Part shown: positions 21,801 through 32,394 of the stretch, piece by piece | Position numbering within the stretch: the stretch's first letter is position 1 | Layout: each line of letters opens with the position of its first letter | Assembly (NCBI GenBank): GCA_947683625.1 | Contig: CANTUR010000049.1 | Coordinates: 4,194,501 to 4,258,500 of the forward strand | Source of the DNA: Mallotus nudiflorus | Lineage: Eukaryota; Streptophyta; Magnoliopsida; Malpighiales; Euphorbiaceae | Length of the DNA: 64,000 nt | Reading direction: 5' to 3' | The notes under the pieces: model-generated | Told to the model about the DNA's origin: nothing | The model's input: only the letters and a program-made list of their open reading frames with translations | The model's database searches: none | Translations under genes and position numbers: made by a program

Positions 21801-24800
21801 AATGTAATGACAGCTGAATTAGTGCTGAGTATGAATCAAAGATATCTACAGATTTCGTTTTCCTAATTTCAAATTAGTGAAAGAAATGTTTATTCTTTCA
21901 CACTTATCTCTTTGAGTTATTTGCATGTATAAAACAGATGGTCATAAGTGACAAGTGTTCAGTCAAAAAAGGATTACAGCAACATAATGGGAAGAATAAA
22001 CTGAAATTGACAAATGTTTAAGTGATTTATTAATTTTGGCAGAAAACTATGAATTATTGTGCAGAAATAATTTCCCTGTGAAAATTAAAAAATAAAAATA
22101 AAAATAAAAATTAAACCAAGGTGTATAGAGATGGTTGTGCATGCATCTAATTGCAAAGCTAACATATTTTCCTCCTAAGTTAAATGTCCATGAAGAATGT
22201 TCCCATTGATAATTGATCTTTTTCCCAGATGATAACCTCCAGTTTATAACACAAAGAAAATAATACCCCTTTGCCTCTAGGTTGTTTATAGACAATTTAA
22301 TGTGCATATACATGTATTTTCAAATTCACATGGTAGAAATGGATCTAGAAACCACTCAGCAATACCTGAATAGTGACTGCATTCTCCATCACTTCATCTC
22401 CACTCTTTTCTTGAACTATGACTCTCTGCCCGCTACATATACATATCAAAACAGAATCACAGCCATGCTCAAAAAAGATGATATATGTATCGCACAAGCT
22501 AATTCTTCACCACGACAATGACATTCAAGAATGCAGATGGGTTAAGTGAATAACATAATTGCAGCTTGGAGATAGGAAATATGACAATAAAATAATTGCA
22601 GCTTTGAGATAGGAAATATGACAGCCTTTTGACAAATGAACTTCTACATCTACCATCATCCTAGCAAAAATTTCCAAGGAAAAAGAAAGCTAAAAGAAAA
22701 GGCCATAAAAGTGAAACTAAATGCTAGCAACTACTGAAAAATATATTGGGAAAAAAAGCAGTTTGCAAACACTTGTATAATTTGAATATGTAGTCTGCCA
22801 CACTTTTGCATAACTTAGTCAGTGTTATGAGAATTTTTTCAGGAGGGAAGCAGTTATAGTAATAGGCACAAAATAAAAAGCACAACTTAGTACTTATATG
22901 AGAAAAATATGCAAATGACACCCAAGTCATACAGCTTCTAAAAGGAATCTAGGTTTAGTCAACTTGTTTCCATGTTAGTTCAGTTATATATCTGTGAAGG
23001 GTTATAAAACTACAATGTGAATTTTTAATACATAAATGACTCCTGAACTATTGTCATGATGGATCCACAAAACACCCTTCTTCTGAGATTTCCACTCTCA
23101 TCGAATTGGAAATAACATTTCAAAGAAGACCATGATGAGATGAGAAACTCTTTCAGGTTACAATGGGCATATATGAATGATGGACTTAATGCATTGTAAA
23201 TGCAGAGTAACTAAAAATAAACATCTCACCTGTGTAGCCATGTTCTATAATACAACTCCTGAAGATTTTGGAATCCTGGATGATACACTTTCATACATAA
23301 GCTTTGTATTTTGAAAAAGGAAACATATTGTCAAGCAAAAGAAATTGCTATTTTTCTAGATTTTTTGGATATGGGAAACCTTTGTTGGTAGCTTTCAGCT
23401 AATTATTAGGTTGACAGCTTATGATTTTCAAACTGGGGCCATGTTTGACGCCAGCAACGCAAAGGCTGTCTCATTTGATAAGTTTATAACACTGCATTGG
23501 GTTTTGTCAGAGATCTTATTTTATGGGATAATTTTTTGCAGGAAAAAAGGATCATTCTACAACCATCTATCATAGAGAAATCTCAAAAGCAAAGATCCAA
23601 GCTTCTGCGACAAAGCTCAGGCCCTTCAACATTTTGACTGATGAAACAGATCATTTCAGGCTAGTTTTTGCATTAGAACTTTGAATTTATTGGTAATTAA
23701 CCTATTTCTCTGCCTCCATGAAGTTTAGAAGAGAACAGAAAAATATCATTTTATTTTCTATATTTCTTTCATTAGACAACATAATGGCACATTTAAAAAA
23801 AAAAAAAAATCCAAAGTGCAGTCTACCTTGATTTATGAAAATATCATAGAGGTTTTCAAATTTGTTAAAAAATGCTGCAAGAATTTCTTCTCTTCGTAAT
23901 TGTGAAGAACTGGCAGATAATTCTCTTAGTACTGCATTCAAGCATGTTTTTGGTTTCTCATTATCAACATTCAAACCTATACCTGCAAGGAGGAATATAT
24001 ATATATATATATATTAGATTTATCGGGCACAAGAATCTAGAACTGAGGTCTCTTGCACAGTAAATAAATTACATACTGCAAGAGCAGGTCAAGTAACACT
24101 AAGAACAACATGAGTAAATAATCTATTACCCGCACTAACATTGAACTTCTTGGATTTATACGTTGAAGTGCATAGGATGCCACCGACTTTAAGGCCATTT
24201 AAGTAAAGATCATTTGGCCATTTTATTTTAACATCTACAAATTGTAATCCCTGAAATAGATGACATTTAACAAAAATGTGAGCATCAATGTCTTCAAAAA
24301 TCAGTGGAAGAATTAAAAGAAAATTATCACGCATTTCACCAAAGTAGAAAAATAAAAAATAAAAAAATTAATCTTTTCCACAATGTTAACCAGATAATCT
24401 GACGTACTCTTCAGTATTGTGATTTCAGCTCAATCCTGATTCATCTTAGAAATATCTTGAATCCTCATAATCATATTCCTATGAAACTTCAATTAGAAGC
24501 TAAATTACAAAAGATTATCATTGTCTCTTACAAATTCAATTATGCAGAATAGTAAACTCACATTAATTTTAAAAACAACAGCATTGCTAAATAGCAATTC
24601 CCAACTGAAAAGCACTTACATTTTTGTGACACACATCTTTTATCCCTTCTGTAACTGCAAGAGAAACTACATATTGCAACAAAGGCACAACATGGCCATC
24701 CTCCATCTGAACAGCAAAAGAAAACAACAGGCAACCTAATGGAGATTCCCATACATTCTTTGACCGACCTGAGCAAGTAATTAATTAAACAAAACCATAA

Positions 24801-25412
24801 CTAGCAACTGCCAAACAAATATCAAAAAATTAAAATATACTAATTCAAAACCAACCTCTTCCTCTAGTCTGAACATCAGCAACGCAAACAGTACCGATTG
24901 GAAGCTCAGAGAAATTACTGCAAAAAAAAAAAAAAATTCACAAAAAAAACACATAACTAAAACATTCAACTCCTACAGGTGCAAAGAGAGTGATAAAGGA
25001 GATTTGCTTACTGAGAAATGACATTGTGTGTGGAAGGTAATCGAGGAGACCAGATGAGCAACCTACCGAATTGATTAGTGGAAAGGGAATTGAAGAACAG
25101 TTCTTTATTGAAGGAATATTCATTCTCTGTCGGTGTTTTAGAAATCTCTGATTCCATGAGTATAGAGACCTCGGCATTATCGTCAGGGAGCTTTATTGAG
25201 CTGTTTTTCTTTAGAGACTCTGCAATTTCATTCTCTGCAGATGATTTTCCAGATAATACAAGTGTACAAGTCGAACTGCTGCTGCTGCTACTACTATCCA
25301 TTGACAACAATGAAGAAGGTGATTGGTAGAGGGCGAAGTGGCTTCTTCTGTTTACCAGAGAATGAAACAACAACGACAGAGAGGTAAAGTGAGGACAATG
25401 TTTGAGTAGCAT
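15900..25412 (-). CDS. HCS1: Biotin--protein ligase (holocarboxylase synthetase)
   Basis: Nine exons, joined in frame with GT-AG introns, encode 373 residues: 25412-25012, 24917-24856, 24768-24620, 24250-24130, 23982-23827, 23275-23230, 22432-22366, 21701-21625 and 15942-15900. The enzyme makes biotinyl-AMP and attaches biotin to a Lys of carboxylases such as acetyl-CoA and methylcrotonyl-CoA carboxylase. Diagnostic parts: GRGRSKNVWESP at residues 153-164 (biotin/ATP loop), KWPNDLYLNGLKVGGIL at 214-230 with the catalytic Lys, GIGLNVDN in exon 5, and the BPL C-terminal domain ending FDFFKGLVRRKLE. Start: 25412 gives a basic, Ser-rich leader that could be a transit peptide; an in-frame ATG at 25301 (residue 38) would give a cytosolic form, as in Arabidopsis. 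A further upstream ATG at 25472 lies inside a repeat. No break was found. Intron 8 holds a Copia element. Confidence 0.93.
15943..16497. other. Intron 8 of HCS1, 3' part
   Basis: Non-coding intron sequence between the last exon and the Copia element. It holds a diverged tandem repeat at 16243-16486, listed separately, and nothing else recognisable. Confidence 0.7.
16243..16486. repeat. Diverged tandem repeat, period about 150 bp
   Basis: The unit at about 16243-16333 (GATATCAATGCATAGT, then TATAGCTACATCAAGACA) recurs at about 16393-16486 (GATATCGATGCATAGT, then TATAGCTACATCAAGACA). Both are followed by similar AT-rich sequence ending in GAGAG. It lies just before the Copia LTR, in the intron. 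Confidence 0.65.
16498..16726 (+). repeat. 5' LTR of Copia element 1
   Basis: Begins TGTTAGCTGTAAAATATT and ends ACAACA directly before the primer-binding site. TATATATAG near 16651 and AAGGCTGTAAATTAC just after it look like a promoter region. The start is inferred from the TG and from length; it may be off by a few bases since there is no partner LTR. Confidence 0.6.
16727..16738 (+). promoter_or_regulatory. Primer-binding site, Copia element 1
   Basis: TGGTATCAGAGC matches the plant initiator tRNA-Met complement perfectly and abuts the LTR end. Confidence 0.9.
16803..17640 (+). pseudogene. Copia gag, element 1
   Basis: ATG 16803 opens a 149-codon frame with LVKLDGTNYLAWSRSCLLYI, typical of the Copia gag N-terminal (UBN2-type) domain, then WLINSMQ and IWSAVSQTYSQ. 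A stop at 17250 interrupts it; the same frame resumes with GLWQELDYYQ and LNMEYDQIRVQVL. A CCHC zinc knuckle (C-x2-C-x4-H-x4-C) lies at 17561-17602 with KESCWKLHGRP just after, the usual Copia gag end. It would form the virus-like particle. Confidence 0.85.
17648..20692 (+). pseudogene. Copia pol (PR-INT-RT-RNase H), element 1, truncated
   Basis: Protease: WIIDFGASDHMTGS near 17863, where the active-site DSG is DFG. Integrase: the core piece 18413-18715 with IHSDVWG, FIDCCTRMTWVYLL and FRTDNGTEY, then the region to 19317 with CVFVGYSATQKGYKCYHP. RT: WKEAMVDEMKALMKNETW near 19600, then LLIIYVDDIVITGNN-type motif near 20110-20145 and LGKLKYFLRIEVARS. RNase H: up to GYCTFVGGNL near 20680, then lost. 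Stops and frameshifts occur at 18168, 18280, 18715, 19699 and 20410 among others. An insertion of 13 A lies near 18760. Confidence 0.88.
20693..21624. other. Intron 8 of HCS1, 5' part
   Basis: Sequence between the truncated Copia element and exon 8. The plus-strand 110-codon ORF at 21002-21334 has no recognisable domain and lies in an intron, so I do not call it a gene. Shorter introns 1-7 also contain nothing that I recognise. Confidence 0.5.
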
Positions 25413-25424
25413 GAGTACGGCTGT

Positions 25425-25690
25425 AATCGAGCCGAGCCGAATAGTGAGAAGCTTGGGCTCAGCTAGGCTCAACTGAAAGGAAATAGGCTCAAGCTGGGTT
25501 ATTTTGAAAATATCATGTTCGAGCTAGAGCTCGGCTCATGTTTGTGAAGCTCAGCTAGCTCGAATTTGGCTCATTTATTGCTCGTTTGTGATAGGCTTGA
25601 GCTTGTTCGTTTAAAAGTTCAATTATTAAAAAGTTCGAGCTCGTTTGTTTGCTTGTTTAGGGCTCGATTATGAGCCCGTTAAGCTTGGTA
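25425..25690. repeat. GCTCGAG-rich dispersed repeat at the HCS1 5' end
   Basis: A block dense in GAGCTCG, GGCTCGA and CGAGCC words in both orientations begins about 15 bases upstream of the HCS1 start codon. Blocks like this are known from many plant genomes as small non-autonomous elements. I cannot define its ends or terminal inverted repeats. It probably forms part of the 5' untranslated region or promoter. Confidence 0.5.
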
Positions 25691-26780
25691 ACAAGCTCTA
25701 AAATTGTTAGAAAATAACAAAAGTTCAACAATAAAAATACAACGACATAAAAACACAAAATTACAATCCGAAAGAAAAACACAAAATTGCAGAGCTAGGG
25801 TGCTGTTATTTGGGTTGAGAAAAAACTCAACTTGGTGCCGTTGAGCAAGAGGCAAACACAGCAAGCTTTGAAGCCACAGATGGCTTCAAATATTGGTACC
25901 CTGATCAGGAAGAAGGAAAACTTAGCATTTGTTACTGCTAAAATAAATTAAAACAAAATGGAACCTCTGAAAGCAAGGCTGCAAGAGGTTCTAAAAAAGA
26001 CATAAAAAATGACATCTAAAGTGAGGAAGTAACCAACAGATGACATAAATTGAAACAACATTACATTTTATTACACAAATTCAACTTTTTTATATGTGCA
26101 ATTAACATGTAAAACTTACAATAGAGAAATGGGAAGAAATATTTCAGGTTCAGGAGCTCTGATCCAACTTCATTTTCAACTCCTTTTTTTGTTCACTGAA
26201 AGGAGCTCTTTTTATCATCGAAAGGACAAAACACAAGAACTAGTTACAATCTGAAGCAGATTCATGTTTTGTTTCATCAGTGTTATGGTACAAATGGTGT
26301 GGGTGTTTCAACAAATTAAGATTGAGGTACAACAAAATGGAGGGCAACAAATTAAAGAACAAAGAGAGAGTCATACACATACCTTGACAAGAACATTGTC
26401 AATTGAAGAAATGTTGCAGTGATTGAGAAAGATCAGCGAAAGAAACTCAAGAATCTGCTGTTATATGCTGACAGATATTCATGCAAAGAAGAAGAAGAGA
26501 AGAGGAACTGATGTTGGTGCGAGCCAATGAACTGATGTGTGAACAAGCGAACGAACGGCGGTGCGGGGTGTAAATCACGAAGGCGAGGGTGAAGATGATT
26601 CTTGTGAGGGATGTAAATGAAGAAGGCTCGGGGGAGCGGGCAGCGGGGGCTGGCAGCTAAAGGGAAGATGTTGGTAGTGCGGGATGAAAATGGAGAAGGG
26701 TAGGGAGCGGCGGCGGCGGCGGCATATATTATTTAAAAAAAAAGGGCAAGTACAACAAAATCAGCTCTTTAGTAGTATTT
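25691..26780. other. Intergenic, likely HCS1 upstream region
   Basis: No gene recognised. A GC-richer patch at about 26510-26730 includes GAAGGCTCGGGGGAGCGGGC and a (CGG)n tract near 26708, followed by a poly-T run near 26779-26797. It could be a promoter or a decayed element. Confidence 0.4.
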
Positions 26781-27360
26781 TTTTTTTTTTTTTTTGGCTT
26801 CCAAGTAGCATGCATCTTCGACATACTTTTAGATTTGGCAGTTTTCTAACTAATATTATTATTGTTTTATAAGGAATCATTAATATAATACTAAATTTTA
26901 ATGATAAATTTTTTTATATAAAATTTATTATCAACCTAACTAATTAGTTAATTTTAAAATATTATAAATTTATTTTAAAATTATTTTTTATTCATAAATA
27001 AATTAAAAATATATCTAAATTTAATTTTTTTATGAGTTTATTATTATTAGGTGAATAATATATTACTTATTATATGATGTTAACATTAAAAATATATATT
27101 ATTTTTACATTAAAATATATATTTTAAATAATATTTGTCAGAGTGATACTAAAGTATAAAAAAAGTGAAATACATGATATTAAAAGCTAAAATAAATCAT
27201 ATGACCGATTTTATCAAAAAAATCAAATCACATAATTCAAAATTATACTTATTCCTTTAAAAAAACACAATACTTTTCACATTTTTGTAAATTTAAATAA
27301 ATTTTCTTAAACAAAATATATTACTTTGTTTTTAAAATAAAGTATGTATAGAAAGCACTC

Positions 27361-27394
<34 letters not shown>
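27361..27394. repeat. (ATT)n microsatellite
   Basis: About eleven uninterrupted TAT/ATT triplets. Confidence 0.9.
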
Positions 27395-27579
27395 TAAAAA
27401 ATTTAAAAATATCTTGTTTAAGCATAAATAAGAATATTAAAAGATATTTATAGCTTTTATTTATATCATAATTAATGGCAATATTATTATTTTTCTGCTA
27501 TTATATATATAATAAAAATAATAAAAAATTAGATAGGAGACAAAATTATATCTATATTTTTAATAATATAATAAAAAAT

Positions 27580-27583
<4 letters not shown>

Positions 27584-27671
<88 letters not shown>
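27584..27671. repeat. (AT)n microsatellite, about 88 bp
   Basis: An uninterrupted run of about 44 AT dinucleotides, then ATCTATATCTATAT. Confidence 0.95.
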
Positions 27672-27674
<3 letters not shown>

Positions 27675-28719
27675 ATATCTATATTAAATGTTTAGTTTTA
27701 AAGTTATTAATTTAAAAATTTGATAAATGTTTATCTTTATATTTGAATATTAACTATAAAAACTAATGTGTCAAAGCATCAAAATTCTTTTTTTATTAAA
27801 AATAAAATATCTACCATATTTATTGAGTATTATTTTTTAACTAAAATATTGTTATGCATATCTCAATACAACATAAGGTTTAAAAATATTTATATACTAC
27901 ATACTTTTCTATCTTAAATCACTCAATCTTTTTTTCAAACCATTGAAAAATTTAAAAATATATAATTATTTATTATTATTTTCAATTGAAACACTACTAT
28001 ATATACTCTAATACTAATTTAATAATTTTAAAAACTAATTTCATTACAACTAAAAAAATTATAGTAACAAAAATTAAAGAAAATAAAATAATATGATATA
28101 TTTTATTTTTAATTTATTTAGTTATAAATTCTATTTAAATTATTTATTTATTACTTTTCAATAGCTAACAATTATACAAACTCATATTCTTCTCGTATTT
28201 TGGCATAATATGAGGAGACTATAATTATTACATTTAAGCAAGAACCGATCCAAGTTAATATAAAAAAAAATATATCTACAAAATAAAATATTTTCACAAT
28301 ATTTTTCTAATAAAAATTATGAAAAATCTACTTTCAATAATAAATTAAGACTCCTGCTAAATATAAAACAATATATTATAGCATCAACTAATTAATTTTA
28401 TATAGACTCCTGTTGAAATTTGAAAATGAAATATAATTCTATTAAATATAAAACTACTATATTATTTCATTAATTAGAACTCTAACTCAAAACAATAATC
28501 TTTTAAATATAACTATATAAATAAGATGAAAAAATCATTTAAATACACCTCTCCTATCTAAAAAAAATAATTCTCTTTTGGTGTTCTACGGACTTTTTAT
28601 TTTCCAAGCTGTTTTTGTTCAATCAAGAAGGTTATTGCTTTTAAATGCAAAATACACAATGGCATATAAATTTTGTATTCTAATATGATTTTATTTTTGG
28701 TGTTCTTGATTTTCTTATA

Positions 28720-30023
28720 TGTTGATTATTTGCATGATCAAGCTATTAATTTTAGATTTAGATAAACAATTTTGATAGTAATAATTTTAACTAAGTGTGT
28801 AGGAAATTATATACCAAAAGTATACATTTTTGATATATAGTGGTCTTTTGGACTAATTAAATATTTGAGATTCAAGAAGGTTTTTTTTTACATCTTTAAA
28901 GCTCTATAATGAAAAAGTGATTTTCTTCACTTTTGAAGTAGACATCTTAAGCTTTCTAAATTGAGCTTACTTGTCAAAATTTGAGCTCATTTGAGTATGC
29001 AAATATTAAGTCGAAATCAGCATATATAGCTTTCATTCTAGGTTGCGCAGCTTTTAGTATTTCAATAATATCTTGAGCTACAGATATTCAATTGAGGTGA
29101 TTTAAAGAGATATTGAAAGATAAGATAATTATTTACAAATTTTATAAGAAAATTTAGGTTGATTTGATCATCTTCAGTCCCGATCAAGAGCATCTCATAA
29201 GCTGACCTTGAATAATGCCTTAGGAGCTCATTTTTAGCAAAATGGTCAGTTCTCCTCATGATTGTAAGGAGTAGATATTAGCTTATGAGGACACCTCTGA
29301 TAGCATTCAATGAACATTTTTTAATGCAACAGTCCTCAAATTGATGCTCATGAGCCAGAACTTCTTCCTCACAATCGTGAGCATCATTTCAGCTGCAAAA
29401 ATCTAAGATTGATTCAAAAATCAATTATAGATATTTAAGATATGTTTGATACATCCAACAACTATATTTTTTAGTGTTTATCTATATAAACACTCTATAG
29501 AGTTCAATTAAAGGTTAAAGAAACTTTTTTATCATTTATTCTCTCTTAAGTATTCAATTAAGCTCTCAAATTCTCTCTTAAACAATTTTTGTATTTGTGT
29601 AACTCTTGTGAGAGTTAGTGAGTGTTAGAATAAACATTCTTGTTCTTTTATTTTTTAGGATTAAGAAAATGGGAAGTGAGATTCTATTCTAAAAGGAATT
29701 GGTTTAAGTGTTGCCCATTGAAACATTTGGGATTTGATTTTTAAGTGAGCTTTGAAAACTCAAGTTGTAAGGTTGTAAGAGTGAGTCATAAAACTCTTAT
29801 GTAATCTCAGTCTTATGAATAAGATTATGAGTGATTGAAAATCTTAACTCGGGGATAAATTAAGTAGAGACATAGGATTGTTATTGAATCTGAACTCCTT
29901 AAATCATTGTGTTTTTCCTTCTTCATTCTTAACATTTATTCAATTGTTATTTAATTTCTTAAAATTATTTTTATTTACTAAAACCCTCATTATCTTTATT
30001 CACCCCCCTTTAATGCTCTTTTA
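28720..30023 (+). repeat. 5' LTR of Copia element 2
   Basis: Starts TGTTGATTATTTGCATGATC and ends CTCTTTTA just before the primer-binding site. The final CA has become TA. The middle holds palindromic CTCATGAG-type words (29200-29400). Matches 48150-49467. Confidence 0.88.
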
Positions 30024-30025
30024 AT

Positions 30026-30037
30026 TGGTATCAAAAC
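30026..30037 (+). promoter_or_regulatory. Primer-binding site, Copia element 2
   Basis: TGGTATCAAAAC, two changes from TGGTATCAGAGC, two bases after the LTR. Confidence 0.75.
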
Positions 30038-30165
30038 TTAGATTCTAGGAACTTAATTGTTAGAATGCAAGATCACGGGAAGTGAACTTTAAAAGATCAT
30101 AGGGAGTGAACTTTAAAATTTTTCTTCATTTAGACCATTTTTAGATAGTAGTGACTATCTTCATT

Positions 30166-32100
30166 GAAAGTTCAAAATAGAGCTATATCTAAATTATGAT
30201 TCCATTAGACTTTGTGAAGTTGTTCTTAAAGGTTGGCAACTACCAAAAACTATCATTGATAGTATACAAACTACCCTTTCAAGAAGTGATTAGAGCAATG
30301 ATCAAAATGAAGAAAACTATAAAAATAAGAAAGCTATGATCACTTTACTCTCTTCCATGATAATAAAAGAAGGAGGCAACCTTCAACATTGCATTTAAAC
30401 CAAGAAAATATGGAACACTTTGGAGAACTATTATAAGGTAATGTACAAGTAAGAAGCAAAAAGGTTCACTTCATATATATGAATATGAATTCTTCAAAAT
30501 GAAGCCTTAAGAATCAATCACAAATATGACAAATTGTCTAAATGCTCTCCTCACAAGCCTCAAGAAACAATAAGATTTTAAGAATCCTACCTAAAAAGGA
30601 TTGGGAATTTTGAGTCACTTCAATTGAGGAAGCTCAAAACCTCTCTATCCTTTTAACTAATGTGCTTATTAGAAAGCTCCTAACACATGAGCTTATAATT
30701 AAGCAAAAAGGTGAAGAGCAACAAAAAAAAGGAAGAAAGGAAAAAGAGCATAGCATTAAAAGCTATTCAAGAAGATAATAAAAAGAAAAGCAGTAAAGAT
30801 TCTAGTGATAAAGATGGTGATATTGTCATGCTCACTAGAAATTTCAAAAAGTTCTTGAAAAAGAAAAAGTTCTCAAGAACAAGAGACTTCAACAAGAATT
30901 ACGAAGGAGAAGGCAAAAAGAAAACTAAAGAGGTTACTTGCCATGAATGAAAAAAACTGGGACACATTAGAAGTGAGTGTCTTAAACTCAAATTCAAGAA
31001 CAAGGGAGCAAAGGATAAGAAGAAGGTCTTCAAAGCTACATAGGATTATTCCTCCAAATTTAAAGAGAAAGAGGAACAACAAAAAGTGGTCAATCTTTAC
31101 TTCATGGCTCTTAAAGATGAAAAAGATGTACCATCTACTTCCAACTCTTCTTGAGATGAATATTGCACTTATGATGAATATAATAATGATGATGATGATG
31201 AGAGCTCTATTATGAGCAAACTCTTACTTAAATGTAAAAGTCTACTTCCTAAAAAGAAACATTATAAGCATAAGTTAAATAGCTTAACCAAGAAATTTAA
31301 AAATTTAAATATTGAGTTTTTAAGCTTGTTAAGTCAAATAAGAAACTTACTTATAATTTAAAATCTTTAAATTCCTTAGAAAAGCAACTCAAAAAATAAG
31401 TGATAAAAATCATAAACTTTTTAGTGAGGTAGTTGAGCTAAAAAATTCCATATCGAAATTCCAAAAAGGAAAAGATAGTTTAGATAATTTACTTGACTCT
31501 TAAAAATTTCATGAAAATACTCATGTAATTAGATATAATAATGGAATGGCTTCATCTTCATCATTATCACACATTAATTTTATTAAAGCCTCACATGATT
31601 CCATTCATTCTACCTGTAAACCGATTGAGACTCAAACTTTTAAAGTTAAAAGATTTTTTATGTTAAACAACAAGGGAAAGTCTTATAAGGCTCATCCTTT
31701 ATTGACACAAAGAGGTAAGACTCAAACTATAGCACCTTAACACAAACATGCTTATATGTACACTAGATACAATCATATTAGGCATGCTACACAACACAAT
31801 GTACATAAACATGTTGAATAAAACTATCAAAATGCACATTGTCATTGTCAATGTATGTCTCATACTATAACTTAAAAGAGTTATAAGAAGCACACACTAA
31901 CATAACATGAAAGACATGTTTTTCACACTAGGAAAGCATATCATCCTAAGAGAAATAAATTTGGAAATGTCATATGTTCATATTGCATGATCAAAGGACA
32001 TACCAACAATGTATGCTTCTATAGAAGACTACACATGCATTTACTTCCTTTGGATTATCTTAAAACAAACCAACCTAGACCAAGAAAGGTTTAGGTTCAA
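30166..32100 (+). pseudogene. Copia gag, element 2
   Basis: The frame begins at the position equivalent to the element 3 gag start, where ATG is now ATA. Shared parts include ELYLNYD, the Lys-rich linker with SSDKDGDIVMLTRNFKKFL (about 30810), and two CCHC-type zinc knuckles. The first (30939-30980) has its second Cys changed to a stop; the second (31975-32016, C-x2-C-x4-H-x4-C) is intact. Many stops and frameshifts; open pieces at 30711-30950 and 31546-31740. Confidence 0.75.
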
Positions 32101-32389
32101 AAGAACACTTAAATTTTTTTGTGTAGGTGTGTTTGGAATCCATAAAAACAAAAAGAAAATGTTATATTGACAGTGAATGTTCAAGGCACAGTATGGAAGA
32201 GAAGGAGCAATTCAACAAGCTTGATGTTAAAGATGGAGGACATGTTACATTCGGAGACAATATAAAAGGGAAAATTATTGGCAATAAAGAAATTAGTAAT
32301 CCTTAATCCTTAAATATACATCATTTATTGTTTGTTGATAGTCTTAAACATAATTTGCTTAGTATAAGTCAATTATATGATATGGGAAA
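32101..32389 (+). pseudogene. Copia pol, element 2, part before the Gypsy insertion
   Basis: Protease region with YIDSECSRHSM near 32162, where the usual DSG reads DSE. It continues through EQFNKLDVKDG and SLKHNLLS to YDMGNK, where the Gypsy element interrupts it. The reading continues beyond 43811 with the matching next residues. Confidence 0.8.
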
Positions 32390-32394
32390 TAAGG

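Larger units (their letters stand above)
26781..28714. other. AT-rich intergenic DNA
   Basis: About 1.9 kb of very AT-rich sequence with no ORF of note, ending at the target site of Copia element 2 (TTATA at 28715-28719). Two microsatellites are listed separately. Confidence 0.7.

Noticed and set aside
27584..27671. Long (AT)n tract as a centromere or replication-origin signal
   Set aside because: It is a plain microsatellite; no satellite array or other signal surrounds it.
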